Assembly (NCBI GenBank): GCA_000750105.3
Contig: JPHH03000059.1
Location: forward strand, 124,001 to 188,000
Direction of reading: 5' to 3'
Source of the DNA: Tolypocladium sp. Sup5 PDA-1
Lineage: Eukaryota > Ascomycota > Sordariomycetes > Hypocreales > Ophiocordycipitaceae
DNA length: 64,000 bases
The notes under the pieces were generated by a model. The model was not told where the DNA came from, made no database searches, and worked only from the letters and a program-made list of their open reading frames with translations. Made by a program: the position numbers and the translations under genes. Of this stretch, positions 37,230 to 46,800 are shown piece after piece (the first letter of the stretch is position 1; every line of letters starts with the position of its first letter).

Positions 37230-38228
37230 ATGGCTGCCCAGACGTTCGGCAGCTTCCCCTACCTCCCCCGCGAGCTCCAGGACATGGTCTGGAAGCAAGC
37301 AGCGGCCTTGCGGTCCAAGGAGTTCAGAGAGCCCGCGGCACACTTCTTCACCGTCTTCAATGTCCACCAAGACGACATGTCGAGCGTCCAGCAGCTCGTC
37401 GGCGGCAACCACTCCCTGTACCACCTCGCCGAGCCGCGGCACACCCTCTCGCCGCGGGGCGATCTCTCGGCATACCTCATCGACGGGGGCCTCTGGACCG
37501 CGTGCAAGAACTCGCGCAGAGCCATGGAGAAGCGATACGAGGTCGCTGAGTGGCGTGCCCTGATGGCGCAGTACAAGCCCCTGGACATATCCGAAAACGT
37601 GGGCGAGTGGATGAAGTGGCGCCGAGTCGTCGAGGCCGCGCCGGCGACGCGGTATTTGCACTCGACGGGCCAAGGGGACCGCTTCTTCACCGTGTGTCCG
37701 GGGTCCGACCTCATCGTCATGCAGCCGATGGACTGGATGGCGTTGGACCTGTGTAATCTGGCATGGGACTACGCCGCCATGTTCGGCGGCTACAGCAACG
37801 GCTCGTGGGTCAAGCACATTGCCTTCGAGTTCGATCCGAGCTGGCCGATAAACATCGACCCCCATAACCCCCCCGCCAACGGTCCGTACCGAGCTGTACT
37901 CGACGCCCTGCAACAGGCCGTGGGGCCCGACGGCTTCCCGGCGCACAACATCTGGCTCATCGATTACAGCATCCGGCGCCGGACCCGCTCGGACCCTTCC
38001 GGCCCTGTGCGCCCGTACCAGCCGCGGGCCATCTTCTACGGCAACCGCTGCCGCTTCACCGAGGTGCGGTACACGGACCCGGAGTGGAGCATGGCGAGTC
38101 ATCGCCTGGTGGACAACTTTGCGAGCGACATCGTCGACACGGCCTTCGCCCGGGACGAGCATGGCTTCTCCGAGGAGCCATCTCCCACCTATTTTGGCAT
38201 CCTCGCATGTGAGATGCTGGATGAATAG
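37230..38228 (+). CDS. 2EXR-domain protein, copy B
   Basis: A single frame of 332 residues from the ATG at 37230. It opens MAAQTFGSFPYLPRELQDMVWKQAA, the 2EXR signature, and shares AHFFTVF, SAYLIDGGLWTACKNSRRAMEKRY, CPGSDLIVMQPMDW, HIAFEFDPSW, IWLIDYSIRRR and YFGILACEMLDE with copy A about 4.4 kb upstream. The two copies are well diverged, so the duplication is not recent. Possible biochemical role is unknown. A frame extension 5' of this ATG lacks an ATG. Confidence 0.83.
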   Translation: MAAQTFGSFPYLPRELQDMVWKQAAALRSKEFREPAAHFFTVFNVHQDDMSSVQQLVGGNHSLYHLAEPRHTLSPRGDLSAYLIDGGLWTACKNSRRAMEKRYEVAEWRALMAQYKPLDISENVGEWMKWRRVVEAAPATRYLHSTGQGDRFFTVCPGSDLIVMQPMDWMALDLCNLAWDYAAMFGGYSNGSWVKHIAFEFDPSWPINIDPHNPPANGPYRAVLDALQQAVGPDGFPAHNIWLIDYSIRRRTRSDPSGPVRPYQPRAIFYGNRCRFTEVRYTDPEWSMASHRLVDNFASDIVDTAFARDEHGFSEEPSPTYFGILACEMLDE

Positions 38229-38601
38229 CCTGCCATCGGGATTGGGAGCTTGCAAGCTGAGGAGGATGGACAGCGGTGTTGTGGGTTGCTGGTTTGGGTG
38301 GTGGTCGGGACAGCGGGCGTGGGTTGATGAAGTGATGAGATGACGGCTGTTTAGAGTACCGGGGGTCGGCAGCGTGCTTTTGGGTTCTTCTTGTGGATGT
38401 TTCTGTTTCCTGTTTTGTTTCATCCGGTCAAATGGATGGTCGAAGCTAGGTGGCAGAGTTAGGAGTACAAGTTAAGCTGTACAATCAAGCACATACCTCT
38501 TGAATATCAACCTCCTCTTGAGATGCACGTCGTCTTCTCGTCACATCACGCCCGCGTCGAGCAAACTGAGGCTTTGACCGTTCCGTAGTCTGCATGTTCG
38601 T
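38229..38601. other. intergenic between convergent 2EXR copy B and KTI12
   Basis: 373 bp of shared 3' flank; nothing identified. Confidence 0.5.
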
Positions 38602-39713
38602 TTATTCGTCCTTTTCAAAGGCGTCGTTGAGATACCTCACAAACGTCTCCCGCAGGCCATCCGCCGCCATGTTGCCCACAGACTCCAGCCCGATGCCGCC
38701 CCTATTCAGCCCGATAAACGCCCGCCTCAGCCGCTGCAGCTGCGGGACGCCCAGCTTCTTCCCTACCGGCAGCTCGACGATCAGGTCTTCTTTGCTCTGC
38801 GAGTTCAGCGGTACCCTGACTTCCCCGCCGTTGCCGCCGTCGACGCCCTGCTGCTCGAGTATGCGCTTCACAATGTCCTGCGTCTCGCGGTCGAGCACGT
38901 AGAGGTAGTCGCCGCCGGCGTCGCGGCCACGCTGCACGGTGGACTGGTTGGGCCGCACGACGGGCCGCCCGTCGCCAGCGAGGGCGTCCCACAGGTCGTC
39001 AAAGGTCTTGCGCGTGTGCGCCGCGTCGTCGTCCCAGATGAGGGTGAAGAGCGGGCTGTCCCAGCGTGTCATTGGGTTGGGCTCCTCGTAGCGGAAGACG
39101 AGGTTGTCCCAGTTGGCAGGCTCGTAGGCCTCGGCGGTATCGCCGTCAGGTATGGCATTGTCTTCTTCTTGGTTCTTCTCGGCTTCAGGCTGTGGTTGTT
39201 GCTGCCGTTTCCGCAGCCGCTCCTCGTTGACCTTCCTCGCCCTGTCGACGGAGCAGCCTATCTGCAGGATGCAATTCGGCGTGCGAACGGCCTTGGCCTC
39301 GCAGTGCAGCTGGTAGCGCCAGCCCTTGATGTAGTTGAGGCCGTCGAGGATGACAAAGTCCCTGTCGGAGAGGACGCGCTTGACGGCGCCGTACAGGGCC
39401 GCGCGGGCGTCCTTTTCGGAGGCGTTGGCGGAGCGGGTGTGCGCGGGGACGGCCGAGGGGGAGAGGTCGTAGACAGCGCGAGAGATGGAGAGGGAATCGT
39501 CGGAGATGAGATGCAGGCGGTACTTGGAGGCGTCCCCAGCGGCGATGCGCTCGGCGAGGTAGTCGTAGAGCTGCCGTGCGCGCGTCGACTTGCCCGACGT
39601 AGGGAAGCCGGTGACGATGATCAGCTGCGAAGAGGCATTAGCTGGTGAATTGGGCCCTCGGGGTCTCACCAACGGGGAGACGAGCGGCGGGTGAGACGAG
39701 GACGAACCGGCAT
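38602..39713 (-). CDS. kti12: Elongator-associated protein KTI12
   Basis: Two exons, 39713-39708 and 39624-38602, give 342 residues. The six-base first exon encodes only Met-Pro, which joins to LIIVTGFPTSGKST and restores the canonical KTI12 start with its P-loop (GFPTSGKS). The donor is GTTCGT, the acceptor TTCGCAG. The conserved middle (DDSLSISRAVYDLS, FVILDGLNYIKGWRYQLHCEAK, NWDNLVFRYEEPNPMTRWDSPLF) and the C-terminal tRNA-contact region (LRRAFIGLNR ... NDAFEKDE) are present. Kti12 is a PSTK-like ATPase that binds Elongator and tRNA for wobble-uridine modification. A linker of ~45 residues rich in Gln/Glu is inserted after RKVNEERLRKRQQ. The minute first exon would be missed by most automatic annotation. 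Confidence 0.9.
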
Positions 39714-40969
39714 TGCGACCAGCGCAGCGTGACGACTCGGATTCGCAACTTTTCTGGCGGGGGTTTGCGAGTCGAAGGTGGGATGGACGCCATCCATGAA
39801 GTCGGGTGTTGGCGGGGTAGACGGAGCTCACGTGTGGCACATCATAGGTCCCAAGGTACGAATAGGTCCCCTAAACCTCCTGCGGAAGGGCCTTGAGAGC
39901 CTGAGAGGCAGCCAGTGCAGAATGGATTGATCCAGTTTCATCATCACCATCACCAGCGCCAGCTGCAGAGTCTTGCAGTCGCTAACGCCATAACGGCTAT
40001 CCGGCCGAGATGCCCAGGCACCAACCCCCGAGAGAAGAAAGAAAGCAGCAACCAATTCAAGATACGCCCAGCGCCTTCACGAACGTGTGTGCGAATGCGT
40101 TGCTGCGCCGCCGTACTCCTCGAATGGATTGCACCCTTTCGGGACAGCACCTCAGGCCTGGTGAATGCGCTACGGCACCTGCTCCTCCGGGTGCCGACAC
40201 CAACTCTGTGGCCACCAGACCAGCAGCTCCAGCCCTACGAGACGAGCCAGCCAACGACGATCCGATGTATGCGATGGGGGCTGCAGGCAGGAGCTCCAGT
40301 CTTGCCCGCTTTCGGAAACCGTTTCGATAGACGGTGCTGGGCACGATGATTCGCTGCGCAGCCAGCCCACCCGCCGCGGGACCCCCGGCCTGCCTTGCGC
40401 CGACCTCGAGACCTCCAGCTCCTGGTGCTGCTGCCCGGAATGCAGGCTAGCGTTGCGGCTGGCCAAAGGGAAGACGCCTCCGCGAAAGCCCCCATCGCCG
40501 GTGCCCGCGACAGAGTGCGCCCTCAGTTGGTTGGCAAGGTGGCTTCGGCAGCCCGTAGCCGCCGTCACGGCATGGCGGGCAGGCATCCCTGGAGGTCGGT
40601 CCCGTCGTCAGCCGTAGCGTTGCGCGATCCCCAAGAGTTCCAGGTCGACGACGAGGGCCGTGAATGATGGGCCGAGAGGAGCGAGGCGGTTTCATCCGCA
40701 AGAGGGTATAAGACGGCGGTCATGTCGCGCCTCGAAAGTGTAAAAGAGGTTTCTGAGGGAAGCATACATCATACTTACACCGGCTCCTCGGCATCAGCTA
40801 CAGCCATCTCCTCTTCCTCAACCTCCTCCTCCTCTCTCCTCCTCTTACAACAGTCGTCACTTGCTCACCCCTCTGCGTTGGAGCTTGTCACGTCATATAC
40901 ACAGCTCTGATAATTACCTTGCACACCTCACTTATCGTACGCTCGGCAGCAAGACCGCAACCCGCCGCC
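39714..40969. other. divergent intergenic region, KTI12 and membrane protein upstream
   Basis: 1.25 kb with no supported gene. CT-rich sequence at 40800-40860 probably belongs to the promoter or leader of the membrane-protein gene. Confidence 0.5.
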
Positions 40970-41794
40970 ATGGGCCGCCCCCTCGACACTTACGATGACA
41001 TCGCCATCGCCACCATCGTCATCTTCACCATCTATCTCGTCGGCGGCATCATCCTCTGCGTCAAGCATGGCTTCTTCAAGTCCTCCGGCTGGCGCTTCCT
41101 CATCATCCTCGCCCTCGCGCGCCTCATCGGCTCCGCGTTGCGCCTCGCCACCATCAACGACCCGACAAACGAGAACCTCTACATCGGCTGGGCGACGCTC
41201 AACGGGCTCGGACTGGGCCCCCTCATCCTTATGCTGCTGGGCCTTCTAGGCCGCGTCTTCGACTCCATCAACCGCCAGGGCCACGTCGTCGTCACGCCCC
41301 CCTTCCGGCACCTCATCGAGGTCCTTATGCTCGTCGGCATAATCCTGCTTATCGTCGGCGGTACCGAGTCTGACTTTTTTGTCGTCGACGGCGAGCCTCA
41401 GGTCAGGTACTCGGGCATCAGCCTCGGCGGCACGGGCATCTTCGTCGCCGTCACGGCCTTGCTATGCCTCGAGACGCTGCTCGCCTTTAGGAGCCAGGGC
41501 TACGTCGCCCAGGGCGAGCACCGCATTATCATCGCCGTCATCATCTGCCTGCCCTTTGTCATTGTCCGCCTCGTCTACTCGTGCATCATCGTATTGGGCG
41601 GCGTCCAGACCAACCGCTGGCTGTACCTGGGCATGCTCGTCATCATGGAGATGATTGTCGTCCTCATCTGCGAGATCCTGGGCTTTACGCTCGACAAGGC
41701 GCCGCCCAAGCCTCAGGGCGACCCGGAGATGCAGTCCCAGTCCCAGCCCCGGTCCCGGCACCGGCACCAACGACGTCGAGATCGTCGCCACTGA
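40970..41794 (+). CDS. Multi-pass membrane protein, DUF7702-like
   Basis: A single frame of 274 residues with seven likely hydrophobic helices, beginning MGRPLDTYDDIAIATIVIFTIYLVGGIILC. The pattern, including FLIILALARLIGSALRLA, the NENLYIGWATLNGLGLGPLILMLLGLLGR block and LYLGMLVIMEMIVVLICEILGF near the end, fits a fungal family of unknown function I associate with DUF7702. Transport or receptor roles are unproven. Oddity: after a short CCCAG/CCGG repeat near 41736-41765 the called frame becomes Arg/His-rich and stops at 41794. The next frame instead reads NDVEIVATEVLGANHNTM and stops at 41846, which looks more protein-like. A small indel in the repeat may have altered the C-terminus. Confidence 0.75.
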   Translation: MGRPLDTYDDIAIATIVIFTIYLVGGIILCVKHGFFKSSGWRFLIILALARLIGSALRLATINDPTNENLYIGWATLNGLGLGPLILMLLGLLGRVFDSINRQGHVVVTPPFRHLIEVLMLVGIILLIVGGTESDFFVVDGEPQVRYSGISLGGTGIFVAVTALLCLETLLAFRSQGYVAQGEHRIIIAVIICLPFVIVRLVYSCIIVLGGVQTNRWLYLGMLVIMEMIVVLICEILGFTLDKAPPKPQGDPEMQSQSQPRSRHRHQRRRDRRH

Positions 41795-42119
41795 AGTGCT
41801 GGGGGCGAATCACAACACGATGCGACGATACACGATGGGCAAATAATTGCCCGACGACTTGTTAGAGTTGAGAGATTGACGGCGCCGGGGCTGGAGTTAA
41901 GGGCGATAGATTTTATACTCCATTCTTTCTCTGCTGTATTGTATGGTTTGTCGACCAAATACACGGATCCTTCTTCTGTCTCTAGTTAGGTATCAAATGC
42001 AAATATACATCCTGAAAGATATTCCCGGCTCGCCTCGCGTCTCAAGACGAAATGGCGGCGCAATAAGTGTCCCATCGTGTCCAAAATCAACATTACCACC
42101 ACCATCAAAACCACCCACC
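41795..42119. other. intergenic between convergent genes
   Basis: 325 bp; part (to 41846) may be coding if the C-terminus of the upstream membrane protein lies in the alternative frame. Confidence 0.45.
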
Positions 42120-43009
42120 TCACATGACCACGCAGCAGGCCTTCTCCAGCTTGCGCAGTATCCGCGGCAGCGCCTTTTCCACCAGCTGCGCAATCTCGTC
42201 CTGCTGCTGGTTGCCGTGCTGTGGCTGCTGCTGTCCGCCTCCATGCTGCTGACCGCCTGGGTATGCGCCATGGCCGCCGCCGCCGCCGCCGCCGTGATTC
42301 TGCTGCGGCGGCAGCGGCTCGCCGCCCTGGAGGTTAATGTACATCCGGCCCGCGTTGTCCTCGGTGCGGTACTTGAGCCCGAGCTCGCGGCACAGATCCT
42401 CGACCTTGGGCTTGATCTTCTGAACGTGGCCGGTCGAGTGGTTGCCCTTGCCGACGATGACGTGCAGGTGCGTCTGCCCGCGGGCCTGGTCGGCGCGGAT
42501 GCGCTGCTCGAGGATGCGCTCCGCCTCCTCGACGAACTGGCCGTGCAGGTCGATGGCGTCGGCGTCGACCCTGCCGGGCGCGTTGTTCTCGCGGAAGATG
42601 TACTCGGACGCCTGCCGGTTGTAGTCGTCCATCTTCTGGTCGTGCTGCTTGCCCTGGTTGGACAGCTCCTTGGCCGACGCGCCGTCGCCGGACTTGTAGG
42701 CATTGCGGGACTGGAGGCGTGAGATGTGTTAGTTTCCTGCTCTCGGTCTGTACTGCCAGATCTGCCACGAGGCCATCCATCATCTGCGACGGATGGGGAA
42801 ACGTACGCGGTCAAAGCACGAGTTGCGCTTTTCGGCTTCGGCGCGTGCCATGTCGCGCAGTCGGTCGTACTCGCGCTCGACGTCATCGTTGTCGCCGGAG
42901 TGCAGGGCTGCAGCAGCATCGGTCAATGGACTGCTCCAATGGCATGCAATGCCTCCGGTAGGGAGCGCAGCATACCTCGGCCGCCCAGTCTGGTCATGGG
43001 AATCGACAT
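42120..43009 (-). CDS. SMR-domain protein (DUF1771 plus Smr) with C-terminal CaaX box
   Basis: Three exons, 43009-42976, 42907-42807 and 42710-42120, give 241 residues. The N-terminal DUF1771 helical region (EYDRLRDMARAEAEKRNSCFDR, SRNAYKSGDGASAKELSNQGK, MDDYNRQASEYIFREN) precedes an Smr domain with IDLHGQFVEEA and HVIVGKGNHSTGH, the motifs of the MutS2-related Smr endonuclease fold. A Gly/His/Gln-rich linker follows. The protein ends CCVVM: the last four residues, CVVM, form a CaaX motif with Met at the X position, favouring farnesylation, and the neighbouring Cys could be palmitoylated. Smr proteins with DUF1771 include yeast Cue2 relatives that cleave mRNA on stalled ribosomes; that role here is inference. 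Exon phases join cleanly. Confidence 0.87.
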
Positions 43010-43520
43010 TGTCGCAGGGCTTCTCGCGCCACGGAGGCGGCTGGGTATCAGTTACGGTGTCCAAGGCAAACTCTCGGTGCGACGCGACAGCGATTGGAGC
43101 CCACAGAGAGCAGCAGCAGCAGCAGTGCAGACCCGAGGGAGTCGAGTCGAGAGGTTGGCGTGGTTGGTGTTGGTTCTTGTAGCATCGGGACTGGGCATCA
43201 ACCGGTGTGGGGTGGACCCCGGACGAGTCGCGCGCTCGGCCTGGCCGCAGAGGCCTCTCGGTCTGCACCGCCAGATCGATCTGGCTGAACCCCAAGAGTC
43301 CAAGACACACTAGGAAGGTCTCGAGCGCCGGGCGGCGACTCATGCACACCACGACTCAGCATCACTGCTGCAGATAACCGAGGTGGTTGACCGGCAACTG
43401 GGCAAGGGAAATACATGTTGTATGTGTGAAAAATAGAGTGCCGACTTTAGCAATGTGCATGTTCCTTCATGATGTTCTGAGCACACCACATTCTCGGTAA
43501 AAATAGAAATAAAACAAAAC
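43010..43520. other. SMR gene upstream region and tRNA 3' flank
   Basis: About 510 bp. No gene is supported. The right side is A-rich on the plus strand and runs into the T-run terminator of the first tRNA gene. Confidence 0.5.
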
Positions 43521-43526
43521 AAAAAA
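43521..43526 (-). terminator. Pol III terminator of tRNA-Ser copy 1
   Basis: Six consecutive T on the minus strand, three bases past the tRNA 3' end at 43530. Runs of four or more T end Pol III transcription. Confidence 0.8.
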
Positions 43527-43529
43527 GAT

Positions 43530-43679
43530 CGACACCTGCAGGATTCGAACCTGCGCCAGCGAACTGAATGCCTTATATATTGTGAAACAATAGCAGGGCA
43601 TCGCCTATTCTGTATTAGTATCATTCTCAGAGGAGAGTCGGAAGGGTCAAACTAACCTTAACCACTCGGCCAAAGTGTC
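43530..43679 (-). tRNA. tRNA-Ser(GCT) copy 1, with anticodon intron and a 52-nt D-arm insertion
   Basis: Reading on the minus strand from 43679: acceptor strand GACACTT pairs with AGGTGTC at the 3' end, discriminator G. The A box TGGCCGAGTGG and B box GGTTCGAATCC are intact. The anticodon stem ATGCC/GGCAT encloses CTGCTA, giving anticodon GCT (reads AGC/AGT Ser), followed by a 17-nt canonical intron. The variable arm is long, as in Ser tRNAs. Between the two G of the 3' D-stem strand lies a 52-nt insertion (43605-43656) with the look of a spliceosomal intron. Without both inserts the gene is 81 nt and identical to copy 2. A T6 terminator follows. If the insertion is not removed the D-arm cannot fold and this would be a pseudogene. 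Confidence 0.85.
43605..43656 (-). other. 52-nt spliceosomal-intron-like insertion in a tRNA gene
   Basis: On the minus strand the segment starts GTTAGT, has a pyrimidine-rich middle, a perfect TACTAAT branch box (43620-43614, presumptive branch A at 43615) and ends ACAGAATAG. The branch A to 3' end distance is 10 nt and total length is within the small fungal intron range. Joining the flanks exactly recreates the sequence of the intact neighbour (GTTAAG|GCGATG). mRNA-type introns are known in some fungal non-coding RNAs (for example U6 snRNA in fission yeast), but I know of none established in a nuclear tRNA gene. Confidence 0.7.
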
Positions 43680-43775
43680 TATGGGTAGAAGACGCCGGCT
43701 GCAAAATAGCCCAAAGTTCATGCTCCCAGAGAGCCTGGCAAGGAAAAAATAAAGAATATCTGAAAATAGAAAATC

Positions 43776-43782
43776 AAAAAAA
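43776..43782 (-). terminator. Pol III terminator of tRNA-Ser copy 2
   Basis: Seven consecutive T on the minus strand, four bases past the tRNA 3' end at 43787. Confidence 0.8.
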
Positions 43783-43786
43783 TAAT

Positions 43787-43886
43787 CGACACCTGCAGGA
43801 TTCGAACCTGCGCCAGCGAACTGAATGCCTTTCATATTGTAGAGACCAATAGCAGGGCATCGCCTTAACCACTCGGCCAAAGTGTC
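43787..43886 (-). tRNA. tRNA-Ser(GCT) copy 2, with anticodon intron
   Basis: Minus strand from 43886. Acceptor GACACTT pairs with AGGTGTC, discriminator G; D-arm GGCCGAGTGGTTAAGGC; anticodon stem ATGCC/GGCAT around CTGCTA with anticodon GCT; a 19-nt intron one base 3' of the anticodon; Ser-type long variable arm; T-arm GCAGG TTCGAAT CCTGC. A and B boxes fit Pol III consensus, and a T7 terminator follows. It decodes serine AGC/AGT codons. The 81-nt mature sequence equals that of copy 1 at 43530-43679, about 107 bp away, while the introns and flanks differ. Confidence 0.95.
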
Positions 43887-46800
43887 TAAATCGTTGTTAG
43901 AAGTGGGACTCTCAATCCACTTTATATATCCTCGCCTCAGGATCAGATGACCGGGACAACCACGTCCGCCTCGAGCGCGGCGACCGAATAACCATGGGTG
44001 CAATTGTTGTGTTTCATCTTTCCGACTTGAGATATTGGTGCGTATATCGGATTGATGCATTGTAGAAGCAGCTTACGCAGTCTTGTTGAAGGATGCAGCT
44101 TTGAGGACGCATCTCCGAAGCGGCGCGGGTTGTGTGCAATTTTGGCAAGCTACGACCAGAGGCGGCAACTCTGACTTGCAAGTAAAACACCAAATGACAG
44201 ACAGCGATGCATTTTGCTGCCCGGGTTGCTCTGAACGTACGAAGTAACGTAGGCGCTGGGCTCTTCTGTCTCCGCGTCCCATCCTCTCCTCGTCTGCTTC
44301 GGCTATCTGCCCCAGACTGACACCACCGGTGGAGCATCCCACTCTCCAAGTCCCCATCCCCCGATTCCAGTCTGCACATGCCTGACCGCAGAAAGAGGAT
44401 CTCACGGCTCACATGATCAAAAGGCCATCGGCAGAGGCGTCGACGAAAAGGGGGACCCCGGGGAGATCAAGAAAGCCATGTGGCCGTCCCCCCTGCCTGG
44501 CAGCAGTCGAGACCCCCCCGCCGCTGCAAGGCCAGGGGACGTTGAGAGTGCGAGCTCGGGATTAACGAAATTGCATTATTTGCTTGCTAGCAAAATCTGC
44601 TTCAATATTTACTCCGTGTGAGGGTCTGGAACAAGAACCCCTATCGGTTGGAAAAGATTATTAAAATCAACAACGCCGTTGACGACATGCAAATGAGTGC
44701 TTTTGCCTCTTCGGTTGTGCCTGGTTGTTGCGGATGCCCTATACCATCTGTCTTCGAGCTGTAACTCCTGCCGACACCTACCACGGCAGTTGCAGAACTT
44801 TATCCGTCGCAAAGTAGCTTCTATAGATGACTCTCTCTCTCTCTCTCAGCGCCCAGGGCTCCGGGAACCCGTCTGGGGAGCCTGCAGTCGAAATGACGGA
44901 GGCTGCCTGGCGACTGAGTTGCGAGTTTGGGTACGACGGCAATATTTCTCCGCGCAGAGAACCACCTTGCAGTCGACAAAGGAGCAAAGTGTAAAGCCAG
45001 GTTTCGAATTCGTCTTCTGGAACGCAGACAAAGGGCATCTGCCCCGAGGCCCAGCTTGCCGACGGACGCGAGATCGAATCGGCAGGCTCACGGAGCTCAG
45101 GTCGGACCATGCTCATCATTGTACAGCACCAAGCTTGCGTCGCACGGAGTCCACAGTGTCGAGTACGGTGTACCTGAGCGCTCAGACCCTTCGGTTTTTG
45201 CGGGTACAATCTCCATCATCTCGTAAATCGTCATGCTTCACCCTGCGCTGGGCAGTTGTCGAGCACTGTGCAGCAAGACGCAATGTCAATCCTCAGGCGT
45301 TTGTTGGAGCCCGGCATAGAGCAGATGGCAAGTTGCGGGTAATGAAGCGCCCGTTCCAGCTGAGTATAGTTCGGGCCCGAGCTGCCTTTCGCAAGTGGCA
45401 TGGAAGCGTCCGAGCTTGGACGTCGTTGGCAACCCTCATTTGACAGAAAGGGAGCGGATGTCGAACCGCCGCCTGGGCCCGAGTCGTTGAGCGGGAACTA
45501 GCTCTTAACCAAGTGCCAAGTGGTGCCGTCTGCACCTCGAGATGCGTTGCACACAGACGGCAGGTTGACGGGGTTGTGGCATGCATGGCGGCACTCCGAC
45601 TTTGGGCGTCTCAGCCAGGATTCGAGATTGACGCAAAACATCTTGCTCTGAGCCCCGGCATTGACTTCCAACTGGCTTCCTTGAAGTTGCCGTATTCCGC
45701 AGCCAACAACCCCTTGACAGGGGATAGATCTATATCTGTGGGGTTCAACATTTGCTTGTCAACCAGGCACAACTAGCGATGGAGCCCCCCACCTGGCACA
45801 GCTTTGTCTTCAACAGTCCAGCAAGTTGTCGCGAAAGAAAGTGATCGTCAACAGCTGGATATGCCCAGCCCACCCAATCGCAGAGACAATCCAGCACGGG
45901 AATAGCAAGGCAGAATAAACATCGCTTGTCGGAGCATGCAGCGCAAGCAGGTGGCGGCGCTTAGAGGGACATGTCGTGATGCAAGGCGGGAGCCGGAAAT
46001 TACACGTCTCGTGGACAGCGCCTCAAACCATGCACGCCAAAACCCAGCCGGTAGTCTGTAGTCCGGAACTGGCATAGGTATTGCTGCAGCAGTACCCCGT
46101 ATCCGAAATTCGTGGTACCGAAAAGTGGTAATGATCTCGTGGCTCCTCTCTCAGTGTCATCATCCAAGTGTGCAGCGATCTGCCCGTCGTCCATCCGTTG
46201 ATGCCCTGCACAAGGTGGATCCTGCAACGACGCGTGTTGTTGGTGAGCCGGGCGCTGGTTTGCGCTCACCCCTCTGCTCCTTTCAAGACTCAACGGCAAT
46301 AGCTTCTCGAACAGGTCTTGATCGTGTTCTCAAGACTCAGCCTGCTCGATCTGCGAGGTCAGTGGCGGCCGAAGCCTGACAGCCTATCAGGCCCCTGCTG
46401 CTGTCTCTGCCACCACTTGGATAACGCGTTGTCCCGCGCTCTGGCATGCGATGCGGTGCATGGCCCCCAAACCCCCCCTATCCGCCATGGGGGGCTGCGT
46501 CTTGTCTTTTCCTCCGCCGCTCGTGGTGCGCGATGTGATCCATTGTCCAATTACGCGGCAGAAGAAACATTTGGGTCGGCCAACTCATGGAGAAGAGCTC
46601 TGGGAAAGGAGAAGGCTCGTCGTCTGGATTGCCCCGAGCAGCTACGTGACGAAACCGACTCCAATAGAAGGATTCGTCGACCCGTAGACCGTAGACCGTA
46701 TTCGTAGCCTCCGTGACGCTGGCGATCATCAGCACCACCAGCCAACAGAGCATGCCGCTGCAGTACTCTTATTATACACCATTGTCAGAAGCAGACAGAT

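Noticed and set aside
43530..43679. Interpretation of tRNA copy 1 simply as a pseudogene with a random insertion
   Set aside because: Not excluded, but the GT-AG borders, TACTAAT box, exact restoration of the D-arm and identical exons make a random insertion less likely than an intron-like element.
44697..45443. 248-codon frame upstream of the G-alpha gene
   Set aside because: Arg/Ser/Cys-rich, no domain, no supported start context; judged random.
45450..45520. tRNA-like sequence on the minus strand (A-box-like TGGCACTTGG, B-box-like GGTTCGACATCC)
   Set aside because: The B box has an extra base, the A box deviates at a key A, and no 5' acceptor strand pairs with the 3' CCGCTCCC. At best a decayed tRNA.
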